This document shows, piece after piece, positions 55,430-64,000 of a stretch of DNA of 64,000 bases. The notes under the pieces were generated by a model that had not been told where the DNA came from, made no database searches, and was given only the letters and a program-made list of their open reading frames with translations. Numbering within the stretch: the stretch's first letter is position 1; each line of letters begins with the position of its first letter. Source of the stretch: Marsupella aquatica (taxonomy: Eukaryota; Marchantiophyta); NCBI GenBank assembly GCA_973895155.1, contig OZ316891.1:24676001-24740000 (forward strand). The letters are read 5' to 3'. The position numbers were made by a program, and so were the translations under genes.

Positions 55430-55915
55430 CGATACCATTTCCCATGCTTAAAACAACGGAAGCCCATCGGAACACCTCCTTGTTCAAATCTTGACCTCGA
55501 ACCACATCTATCCGATATAAACCCTTTCGGACTCCATTTCCGATTCTTGTAGCATCGGACTTATTTGTGATACACACTACTTCGGAAAACATTTCCGATA
55601 CCCAACCTATCGGAAGCACTAAGCAATACATTTTCGATCGCAATATTTCCGTAATTTACTCAATCGGACATCAAATGCGATACTTCAGGGATCGGAAATT
55701 TAGTAACAATTTTTAGAAGAGGGGTCCGATAGTCAAGACATCGGATATGTTCCGATATTAGGAGTATCGCAAATTATGTCCGATGTTTTGGAAATCGGAT
55801 ACTGTGTTTCCGAAGCTGTGGGGATCGCAAGTTCTGATATTTTTGTGAACGAAAGTTTGCGTAACTCTGGCTATCGGACGCCTGTTTCATGTTTCAGCGG
55901 GAGCATCGGAAAATG
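55430..55915 (+). repeat. Right subterminal repeat region of CACTA element
   Basis: Dense TCCGATA, ATCGGA and GCGATAC motifs in both orientations mirror the left end. 55238-55430 between TNP2 and this region holds no gene. Confidence 0.75.
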
Positions 55916-55921
55916 AGCAAA

Positions 55922-55933
55922 AATGTACTAGTG
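55922..55933 (-). repeat. Right terminal inverted repeat of CACTA element
   Basis: On -, CACTAGTACATT, identical to the left end. It is followed on + by CTT. Confidence 0.95.
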
Positions 55934-57097
55934 CTTGAGCAGAAGGAGGCCGAGTTAGGGAAATCCTATCAAGGGATTATTGCGCTGCAGCAGGAGCTTG
56001 CGTCCCTGACGGCCAGCTTCAAGGCCGACCTAAGGAAGAAGGACAATATGCTCGATCAGACTTACGCCAAGATGAACTAGATGGAGTCTGTCATCATTGC
56101 AGAGCTCGACAAGGAGCTAAGAGCAACCCGGGAGGAGAGGGCTACCTTGAAGAAAGAACTGGAGGAGGCGCGCAAGGACCTGGACGAGGTGCAGGAGGAG
56201 TTGGAGGAAAGCACGCGGAGGCTGGAGAATTTACAACGACGAGCCGACAACCAAACGGAGCGGCTGAAAAAACAAGCCGCAGTATTTAAGTGCTTGTCTT
56301 CATCAGGCCCAACTCCAATTGGGGCAACTAAGTTACCAGGAGTGGTACTGGCCGAAGAACAAGACGCGCCACCTGCACCAGTGCCGGAAGTAAGTGGGAA
56401 GGGGAAGGGACCAGCTGCCAAACCAGAAAAGAAGAAGAAGCGGAAACCTTCAGGGTCAAGGAGTAATACGACTCCACAGGCCGTGGTGACCAAGGAGGTA
56501 GACCTAGCACCGACCCCAGACAGAGTCACGGCAAAGGATCCAACTACCCTAGAAGGAGGGGAGGCTGAAGCCGTTGCTGATGCCGAGGCCGGTGCCAAGG
56601 CCAAAGCCAAAGGTGGACCCAGTCAGGCCGATGGAGAGTTGACTAAGTCCGGGGCAGGTAATCTGTCAGAGAACGAACCTACGGCAGTGGCTGAGGAGGA
56701 AGCGTTGGGGGCGTCTACTGAGGAATAGACACCGCTGCCATGACGGTGGTGGAGGGCCGCTCCTTTCAAGGAGGGCGGACGTGGAGGGAGGAGGCATGAG
56801 TGGGCAGGGCGGGCTCAGATCTCTAAGTTTAGGATTAGGATCAGGACGAGGAGTGTGGTGCATCCCATGGCTCCCTAAACCCAAGAAACCCCCCAGCTCA
56901 AGCCGATTCCCGCAGGTTTCGCGCTTGGCGGGGCCATTTCCGCGGCTTAGCGGCATGGGACGCTACTAATCTCCTCTACATCTATTAACAATTTACACAC
57001 ATATACTGGACAGATCCTTCACCGGGTCATGAGATATGAAGCCGATCTACTCTAGGCCTTCCCTTGTCTTCCTCTCCTTCTGGTTAGGTATATTTGG

Positions 57098-57113
57098 ATT
57101 CCGCCGCCGGAAT
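57098..57113 (-). promoter_or_regulatory. LTR hairpin motif (A4)
   Basis: ATTCCG/CGGAAT stem, loop GCGG, as in A1 and A2. Confidence 0.45.
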
Positions 57114-57766
57114 GATCCCCAATAGGCTTGGTTAAGCCGCTAAGACCTCTCTCAGCTCGACACATCCAACTCTCACTCCTTGCTTACTTTCCTTCTCCTA
57201 TTAGTTGATGTGGGCACTCTTCACACAAGTTAATGCGACACACAAATAGTAAAATGACTCCTTCTGACTGAGTCATACCATGCACTTGCCATACAAACAG
57301 TACATCTCATACACAAGCTCTGCGAACTAAGCCGTGAGGCCAACTCTATTCAGCTCTTAGGCATGAGGAAACATGAATATACACAAGGTCACTGTATGAC
57401 TAACCGAGAGCTTCTCTTACTACTTGATCCCAGCCCGGCTGGTGCAAACTAAAAACTTGCTAAAGAAGAGGCCCTGAGCTCCCCGCAGCCCAGGTATTTA
57501 TCCTGGTAGCGGATCTGCCTAATTCTTTGCAGCGTAAGCCTAATCTACCTAACAGTAATCTACCTGCCCGGATCTACCTATGTACAACAAGGCAGGGGCA
57601 CAAGTGTTGCTCCTACCAGTGGAACCGCAATCCCACTAAGCTAAGTGTCAGGGCTGCTCCTGGTCCTGATCCTAATCTTAAACTTGGAGATCAGCGCCCG
57701 CCCTGCCCACTCACGCCTCCTACCTCCACGTCTGCCCTTCCTAAAAGGAACGGCGCCCTTGCACCG

Positions 57767-60237
57767 TCACGACACCATTGGTGGATCCTCAATGGACGCC
57801 CCCAACGCTTCCTCCTTAGCCACTGCCGTTGGCCCGCCTACTGACAGATTACCTGCCCTTGACCGAGTCAACTCTCCATCGGCCTGACTGGGTCCACCTT
57901 CGGCTTCGGCCTCGACACCGGCCTCGGCAACACCCACGGCTTTGGCCTCAGCCACTCCCATGGCTTCGGCCTCCCCTTCTTCTAGGGTAGTTGGATCCTT
58001 TGCCGTGACCCTGTCTGGGGTCGGTGCTGGGTCTACCTCCTTGGTCACCACGGCCTATGGAGTCGTATTACTCCTTGACCCTGAAGGTTTCCGCTTCTTC
58101 TTTGTTTCCGGCTTGGCAGCTGGTCCCTTCCCCTTCCCACTTACTTTTGGCACTGGTGCAGGTGGCGCGGCTTGTTCTTCGGCCAGTACCACTCCTGGTA
58201 ACTGGTTCGCCCCAACAGGAGATGGACTTGTTGCAGCTAAGCATTTAAATACTACGGCTTGTTTCTTCAGCCGCTCTGTTTGGTTGTCGGCCCGCCGCTG
58301 TAGGTTCTCCATCTTCCTTGTGATTTCCTCCAACTCCTCCTGGGTCTCATCCAGGTCCTTACGTGCCCCCTCCAACTCGTTTTTGGCCTCCTCTTGCTCC
58401 CTGTGGGCTTCCTCCAATTCCTTCTTCAAGGTAGCCCTCTCCTCCTGGGTTGCTCTTAGCTCTTTGTCGAGCTCTGTCACGATCTCAGACTCTATTTTAT
58501 TCATCTTGGCATAAGTCTGATCGAGCATATCGTCCTTCTCCCTTAGGTTGGCCTTGAAGCTGGCCGTTAGGGACGCAAGCTCCTGCTGCAGCGCAATAAT
58601 CCCTTGATAGGATTTCCCTAACTCAGCCTCCTTCTGCTCAAGGGCTCCGCGGCTTTTCTCGAGCTCCCCCTTCAACGCCCATTCCTTTCTTTGGGTCTCC
58701 GCCATGACCCGGTTGTTGACTGCTATATGGGCCTCCTCTGCGTCTCTCAGCTCCTTCTTCCATTTCTCCCTGTCCTTGATTGCGTCGGCCAATTCTCCCT
58801 GGGTCTGAGTCAGTTTATCCTTGATAATCTGACTATAAGCCTGCGTTGTGTCCAACTGCCCCTGCATGATGTTCAGCTCATGCCGCTTAATCCGTAGTTC
58901 ATCTTGGGCTTTCTTGGCCGCCCTTAGATCTTCAATCTCGGCTTCCATCCTCCTAAGCCGCCGGATGACCTCGTCCTTCTTGTTTCTCTCTAAAACCACC
59001 GCTTCATCTAATTGGTGCTTCTCCAACTGCTCCCTATGGAAAAAGGGTCCTACCTCCAACTCCTCCCCAAAGATGCCGAGCGCAAGTTCCCCACACATCT
59101 CACCATACTCCATGGCTCTATTCTTAGCGTAGGTGGAGTAAGTAGAAGTGATCGGCATCGCCCATTGCGGCCTCTACTCCCAAGCCGTCTTGCGGATCTC
59201 TTCAATCGTGGCTAGAGGTTTGCTTCCTTTTTTGGCTAGCCGCCTGATGTCCTTCGGCCAATCTCCTCCTGGTAAATCCTTTTCCCTAGCCAGGGCTCCC
59301 TCCTCTTCCTGCCTGATTTGCTCCTGAAATTCCTGCGCCGTCTGTTTTATGCCGTCAAAGCTCGGGGGAGCAACATCTGGTGGGGGAGACTCAGGGCTAC
59401 TCTGCTGGTTGGGGTCCCCTCGTACTACCCTTGGAAGTGTGGGGATAAATCGGCCACAGGTCCTTACTCCTGGAACGTGATGGTCCGACCCATAGCCAGA
59501 GTTATCATGGCTGCAGTCCTCCATTGCCTCCTGCTCTACTGCTCGGCTGGCTTCGTTGGTGCCGCCGACCTTGTTCTTTTGGCCGGGGTGGCTTCATTGT
59601 TGACGGCTCCCTTCCTCTTCATCTCGGTTGCCATGGAGGTTTCTCCTAGCACCGTTGCCTGGGTCCACCTTTCCGTGCTACCCTTCAATTCCCAGTGTAT
59701 GTCGTTGCAGTTCTTGATGGCCTCTCGAATGCCGATGATTCTGTCTTCGCAAAACAAAAGATCGTCGAGCTGATTGGAAGTAGGAGTCCACAAGAACTCG
59801 GCCTTGATGAGTTTGCCTCCTAAGAAAGCCATTTTCTGCAGCTCCCACAATCGAGCGAGCTCTTGTCGTTCTCAAGCTGCCCTTTCTGATTCTTCATCCT
59901 CGTAAGTCTTGATGTACTCAGTTGCCCGTTCGAACAGGCATCCCCAGAAATGTGCCGCTTGATTGACGTTGCTCATACCCTCCTTAGGTCGATCGTCGGT
60001 ATCTACTCTCTCCCCGAGTGCTTGCCTAAGCAGCTGACAGTAGTTGGCCTCCCGTAGTCGTCTACCTAGTTCGTGCTCGCAAATGAGCCACCATCTCCTG
60101 CAAGCGCTCCTTACCCCTCTCCTCTTCCGGTCCTTCCTCCCGTTGATCCTTCCTAGCCGCCGACGCTTAGCGCACCCTAACCCTAATCGAGTTTTCACCC
60201 CCAGCGTCCTTACCTCCGGCCTCGGCCCGGGTTCCAT
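57767..60237 (-). pseudogene. LTR-encoded protein, family A, deletion copy in A4
   Basis: Read on - from ATG 60237. TGA at 59872 (CGA elsewhere) is followed by a frameshifting deletion of the whole conserved region near 59530, then TAG near 59174 and TAG near 58053, both CAG in related copies. The coiled coil (59158-58055) is otherwise open. It ends at the TGA at 57767. Confidence 0.75.
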
Positions 60238-60340
60238 AGTCGCCCATAATTGTTTATATTTTCCTTGTTTTGTCCCTATACTAAGGTGTTTCCAGGGTGC
60301 ATTCCTGCTTTACCTACTTAACTGGCCGAGTGATTCCTGG

Positions 60341-60539
60341 CTAGGCATCACATAGCTCCCCACTTAATTGTGAAGCGTCCTCGCGAACAACTTCAATTTC
60401 ATCCATATAGTATTTCTTGAGGCGGTCATAATGGATGCAAACTGGATACACTTCTCCCGTAATGTTGGCCAATTGTACGGAGCCATTGGAGAACTTCATG
60501 GTTACTCTAAAGGGTCCTAACCAGCGAGTGTAAAGCTTC
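60341..60539 (-). pseudogene. pol: C-terminal end of pol of A4 (truncated)
   Basis: On -, this is the last part of integrase: LYTRWLGPFRVTM, NGSVQLANITGEVYPV, and HYDRLKKYYMDE to ELCDA and stop. It matches the A1 pol end with a few replacements. It is cut at 60539 by the family C LTR. As in A1, the stop lies inside the LTR. Confidence 0.88.
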
Positions 60540-62890
60540 TGTGACACGGGTAATGTGTCACTTGACCAAACCCAGGTCGTAGATTAGGACTTATACGATC
60601 ATTAGGACCGTAGCCATAGCGTAGAATAGCACGTATAGCCGTCAAGTTGCCATTATGATTAGATTAGGAGTAGGTTAAGATAACCGAATAATTACGAGTT
60701 CAGGAAAGGGATTATTACGCACGACCGAGGTACGGTGGCGGCAGCGGAGTAAAAATCAGTTAGAAAAATCACGCTTGGACCGAGACGCCGACTTCAGCTC
60801 GTTATCAATGACCAAACGGCCTGACCTTCTCACGCTCGGGCTCGTCCTAGCACCTCCATAAGAGAGGAGCCGATGGCACTGCGGGCCATTCGCTCACGTT
60901 TACCTTTTTGGAATTCACGGACGCTGCCATCCGCTCGCCTTTTCGATTGAATCCAGTCGACCTTTACGAGGAAATTATCGAGGGAGAAGAGCGGAATGTG
61001 GCGAGATTTAGTCAGGATGAGCGAGGCCTCCGCAAAAAAGGACCAGCCAGGTGGGAACGTGGACGCAACGAACCGGACTACGAGGTTAGTATGACCCTCA
61101 CAGCCTTGGGATTTTGGACCTTGTTTGGCGAGGTAGGTGCTAAGTTCTCCGAGACTTATTGGTACTCTTGCCCCGAGAAAGCCGCTTACGAACGAAGGTA
61201 CGCGAAGCTGGTAACCAACGTAGCACTGGTTAATTGCGAAAGGACAGCCATCACCAGGGATTCTAGCTATAACGAGCTGCGAGACTACATCACCGAACTA
61301 TATCTCAGCGAGGAAGGGCTTAGATCGGTAGCAGAGGCGATTCTTGAGGTTCCAGCTAAGTTCTTTAAGCTGAAGGGCAACCAGCGGCTTACTCAAGCGG
61401 AGTTCGACAAGATTCCGGGGTACCTAGACCAGCAGATCGCAGCTGAAAAGCGCCAAGAAGACATCAACAGACAACGGGAAGCGGTGCGTAATCTCACGTT
61501 CCTCAGGGAAAGCTCCAACGCCTTCAATTGGGATATGGCTACCCCAGCGCCTCAACCGATGACCACCGGAGTACCGCCAAACCAGTCCCAAGTCCGTCCA
61601 GTAATCAACGCGGAGTGTTCTTCGGGTTCCGAGCGAGCTAGTCCGCAACTCGAACAGCGTCCTCGTAAGCGGTCAAGGACTACGACGGCCCCCGAATCAA
61701 CACGGACCGACGCCACGCCTGCACCTGCCCCGGCAAACCCCCCGGCCAACCAGACCCGACGGCCCCCGGATAACCCGAAGTCCAACTTATTACAGGTAAT
61801 CCGCGTCCCCGAGGTAGTCTAGATCGCGATCAAGAAACTCGAACATGCGGACTATCTCAAGGAGCATCAGTTGGAGCGGTTCGCCCACTTACTATGGAGG
61901 CCGTGCGCCGCCGGGCCGAAGGAGATTTGTGAGTTCATCTCCAATTTTGACACTGATGCGTCAACCACCAAGGTTTCGGGGCAGACCTTATCACTCACGG
62001 AGCATCGGTTAACGCAAATTTTTGGCCTACCAACCGGGCCGGTGCCAGTGGAAATCCGAATTCGGGATAAGGAGTATACGCCGCGGCACTTCAAACCCGA
62101 GGGTAAGACGGACAACGGATACAAGCAGGGGGCGTGCACCAACTTAACCTGTATGGAGCGGCTTAACTTCATACGGACTACCCTACACATGATTGAGCCA
62201 CGATCCGAGATTTCCCTCTGCACGATAGTGCAGGTGGAACAGTACAAATGACGAAACTGGGCCCAATTCTTCTACTGAAGATTCTCGGGGGAGCTGAAGC
62301 GGGCTCAGGGTGGTATGGCTATTGGAGGGAAGACTTACTTGGGGAGTCATATCGCCATTATCCTCGCCTGGTACAAGGCACGATGGGAGGCCAGAGGAAA
62401 GAATACGGCCACCTCAGCCCCGGGTAATGACACCCCCGCCCAAGAGGAGGCAACCCCGACTACGCGGACTATTGTCCCTCGGACAAACCCCGAGTCAGAA
62501 GCCCCGACTAATACTCCGCAACCGCACCCTGCGGAAATTCCACCGCCTCCTTCCGTTGAGCCTCCGCTACCTGCAGTACAACCACCCCCAATCCCTCCAC
62601 CACCTGAAGAAACCTTCCCCTCCCCAGCGCTGACTACGGAGGAGCTCATTGCCCCTGCCGAGGAACCACCGGTACCCGAGAGGATGGAGGACTACCAAGT
62701 AGCCCCGGGGACCATGGCCTACGACCTGGTCCAGAAGTTTAGCCAGACTATGTCTGGGGAGTTGGCGACATACATCGGACAACAAGTCTCGGCGTACTTT
62801 CAGCCAGCCTTCTTCATGTTAGAGCACCAACCACGGATTGTCTGCCGCTTGGAAGAAGAACTCATGGCGAAGGGGAATGAGATCGGGCGT
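60540..62890 (+). mobile_element. C1: family C LTR, 5' part
   Basis: It starts TGTGACACGGG with an inverted repeat GTGACAC/GTGTCAC (60541-60547, 60555-60561), in the middle of A4 pol, preceded by GCTTC (60535-60539). Its reading frame is related to that of families A and B, so I read it as an LTR rather than an internal region. It is cut at 62890 by A5. No end or internal part is visible, so the family assignment is partly inferred. Confidence 0.65.
60908..62890 (+). pseudogene. LTR-encoded protein, family C (three stops, truncated)
   Basis: One frame runs from about 60908 to the A5 insertion, broken by TAG 61820, TGA 62249 and TGA 62276. There is no ATG in frame at the start; the nearby ATG at 60873 is in another frame. 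The N-terminal part has AEAILEVPAKFF, comparable to EALLRLPDEVF of family B. The conserved region has LSLTEHRLTQIFGLPTGP, TLHMIEPRSEISLCTIVQVE and SHIAIILAWYKARW, clearly the same protein family as in B2. A Pro/Glu-rich linker and the start of the next helical part follow, where A5 cuts it. Confidence 0.7.
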
Positions 62891-64000
62891 TGTGATGCCT
62901 AGACAGGAATCACTCGGCCGGTTAAGTGGGTAAAGCAGGAAGGCACCCTAGGAACACCTTAGTATAGTGACAAAACAAGGAAAATATAAACAATTAGGGG
63001 CAACCATGGAACCCGGGCCGAGGCCGGAGGTAAGGCTGAGGGTGAAAACCCGATTAGGGTTAGGGCGCGTTAAGCGTCGGCGGCTAGGAAGGATCAACGG
63101 GAAGAAGGACCGGCAGAGGAGAGGGGTAAGGAGCGCTTGCAGGAGATGGTGGCTCATTTGCGAGCACGAACTAGGCAGACGACTACGGGAGGCCAACTAC
63201 TATCAGCTGCTTAGGCAAGCACTCGGGGAGAGAATTGATACCGACGATCGACCTAAGGAGGGTATGAGCAACGTCAATCAAGCGGCACATTTCTGGGGAT
63301 GCCTGTTCGAACGGGCAACTGAGTACATCAAGACTTACGAGGATGAGGAGTCAGAAAGGGCAGCTCGAGAACGGCAAGAGCTCGCTCGATTGTGGGAGCT
63401 GCAGAAGACGGCTTTCTTAGGAGGCGAACTCATCAAGGACGAGTTCCTGTGGACGCCTACTTCCAATCAACTCGACGATCTTCTGTTTTGCAAAGACAGC
63501 GTCGTCGGCATCCGAGAGGCCATCAAGAACTGCAACGACATACACTGGGAATTAAAGGGTAGCACGGAAAGGTGGACCCGGGCAACGGTGCTAGGAGAAA
63601 CCTCCACGGCAGCAGAGATGAAGAGGAAGGGAGCCATCAACGATGAAGCCACCCCGGCAAAAAGAACAAGGTCGGCGGCACCAAAGAAGCCAGCCGAGCA
63701 GCAGAGCAGGAGGCAGGGAGAAGCCGAAGAGGAGGAGGTCGATCCCATCAAGGCCATTCCAACCAGGGATGACACCTGGAAGGGCTGGGCGGCAACCCTA
63801 CCGGTGGGGGTGCAACTACATTTTGCACGGGAGGAGGATGCATGCTTTACGGCCATGCAGACCAAGAAGTACCAAGGCTTCATGGCCGGATCCGGCTTGG
63901 AGGCCTTTGTAAGATTACCATGGCTGAAGCCGGAGGTACCGGAGTCAGACCTATTAGAATTCGTGGGGTCATGGGAACCCGAGACCAATTGCACGAGGAT
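62891..64000 (+). mobile_element. A5: family A LTR, 5' part (runs off the window)
   Basis: TGTGATGCC at 62891, preceded by GGCGT (62886-62890). It follows the A1 LTR at a constant offset of 55562 with very few differences. Whether it is a solo LTR or the 5' LTR of a whole element is not visible. Confidence 0.93.
63006..64000 (+). CDS. LTR-encoded protein, family A, open copy in A5 (partial)
   Basis: From ATG 63006 (CAACCATGG) the frame is open for all 331 codons to the window edge. This is the only family A copy here without a stop over this stretch: the codon that is TGA in A1 (7825) is CGA, and the one that is TAG in A2 (22089) is CAG. It contains the N-terminal segment (HFWGCLFERATEYIKTYEDEE) and the first part of the conserved region (GFMAGSGLEAFVRLPWLKPE). 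The rest lies to the right. Confidence 0.65.
   Translation, partial: MEPGPRPEVRLRVKTRLGLGRVKRRRLGRINGKKDRQRRGVRSACRRWWLICEHELGRRLREANYYQLLRQALGERIDTDDRPKEGMSNVNQAAHFWGCLFERATEYIKTYEDEESERAARERQELARLWELQKTAFLGGELIKDEFLWTPTSNQLDDLLFCKDSVVGIREAIKNCNDIHWELKGSTERWTRATVLGETSTAAEMKRKGAINDEATPAKRTRSAAPKKPAEQQSRRQGEAEEEEVDPIKAIPTRDDTWKGWAATLPVGVQLHFAREEDACFTAMQTKKYQGFMAGSGLEAFVRLPWLKPEVPESDLLEFVGSWEPETNCTR

Larger units (their letters stand above)
31750..55933 (+). mobile_element. CACTA (En/Spm-type) DNA transposon
   Basis: Both ends read CACTAGTACATT inward (31750-31761, and 55933-55922 on -). The element is flanked by the 3-bp duplication CTT (31747-31749, 55934-55936), typical of CACTA elements. 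The uninterrupted sequence is seen in A1 near 10168. Without the inserted B2 it is about 10.1 kb. It carries a TNP2-type transposase and a SET-domain exon on +, and a second gene on -, with repeated ATCGGA-type motifs near both ends. A stop in TNP2 and the B2 insertion make it non-autonomous. Confidence 0.96.
28915..56728 (+). pseudogene. LTR-encoded protein, family A, copy in A3 (split, frameshifted)
   Basis: Parts lie at 28915-31749 and 55937-56728. The conserved region is intact as a frame at 29764-30378 (FYLTPQVIAEVFGLPMGN), and the coiled coil starts in 30430-31749. The CACTA element enters in the codon for Leu of GAL|EQK. Frameshifts lie near 29178 and 29681, TAG is at 30376, and TAG at 56078 stands where A1 has CAG. 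It has a longer acidic linker than A1 (EEKQAVTPGHDKENRR...). The tail ends at TAG 56726. Confidence 0.75.
28800..56853 (+). mobile_element. A3: family A LTR on +, split by a CACTA element
   Basis: The start TGTGATGCC at 28800 is preceded by AGAAT (28795-28799). The LTR runs to 31749, is interrupted by CACTA DNA (31750-55933 plus the CTT repeat) and resumes at 55937. It stops at 56853, at the point equal to about 11148 in A1, where A4 begins in the opposite orientation. It is the most diverged family A copy here. Confidence 0.9.
56854..60352 (-). repeat. 3' LTR of A4 (3499 bp, internal deletion)
   Basis: It is a family A LTR lacking the part equal to about 8154-9285 of A1. The break lies at GGAGGCA, which occurs at both ends of the missing piece (8147 and 9279 in A1), so the deletion ran between 7-bp direct repeats. 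The lost 1132 bases hold the conserved region of the LTR protein. Confidence 0.88.
56854..60539 (-). mobile_element. A4: family A element on -, 3' LTR and end of pol
   Basis: On -, the sequence runs from the end of pol (60539-60353) through the purine tract into an LTR (60352-56854) that ends GCACCACA. It entered A3: A3 stops at 56853, and the last five bases there, AGGAG, are the expected duplication. The rest of the element lies beyond the family C insertion, outside the window. Confidence 0.88.

Noticed and set aside
1-64000. CRISPR arrays, tRNA or rRNA genes, prokaryotic operons
   Set aside because: No regularly spaced direct repeats with unique spacers, and no tRNA or rRNA signatures were seen. 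The gene content is plant transposons throughout.

Overview
This window is plant (streptophyte) repeat DNA. I found no host gene that is not part of a transposon. The diagnosis rests on Ty3/gypsy retrotransposons whose reverse transcriptase looks like the plant non-chromovirus (Athila/Tat-type) clade, and on a CACTA DNA transposon carrying TNP2, DUF4218-like and DUF4216-like segments. I cannot name the species. There are no prokaryotic, rRNA, tRNA or CRISPR features.

I call the retrotransposon families A (LTR about 4.64 kb), B (LTR about 4.0 kb) and C (LTR at least 2.35 kb). Layout: 1-11964, element A1 on +, with the end of its 5' LTR, gag-protease, pol and a complete 3' LTR. 11965 to about 13210, no gene. 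About 13210-23448, a decayed family B LTR on -, split by an unrelated solo LTR (15778-17711, duplication ATTGT) and by a family A solo LTR (A2, 17944-22603, duplication TGAAC). 23449-24334, AT-rich DNA with a 74-bp tandem repeat. 24335-26850, a decayed second gypsy element on - with a tRNA-iMet-like primer site, followed by its probable LTR to about 28340. About 28499-28663, a possible short LTR. 28800-56853, a family A LTR on + (A3) split by a CACTA element (31750-55933, 3-bp duplication CTT), which is itself split by a full family B element (B2, 32949-47054, duplication ACCAT). 56854-60539, a family A element on - (A4), broken by a family C LTR (60540-62890), broken in turn by another family A LTR (A5, 62891 to the window end).

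The most interesting point is that the very long LTRs are not just regulatory. Each of the three families carries, inside the LTR, one long reading frame (881 codons in B, 1200 in A) for a protein with an unassigned N-terminal part, a conserved region resembling plant mobile-domain-type transposon proteins, and (A and B) a long coiled coil. An intact element would carry this gene twice. Most copies here are broken by C-to-T nonsense changes typical of methylated DNA; the part of A5 inside the window is still open.

The CACTA element has two divergent units: on + the TNP2 transposase with an extra SET-domain exon, and on - a basic coiled-coil/glycine-rich protein that may act as its TnpA-type partner. 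Both the ends and the central promoter region carry repeated ATCGGA-type motifs. The element is dead: TNP2 has a stop codon and the - gene is cut by B2.
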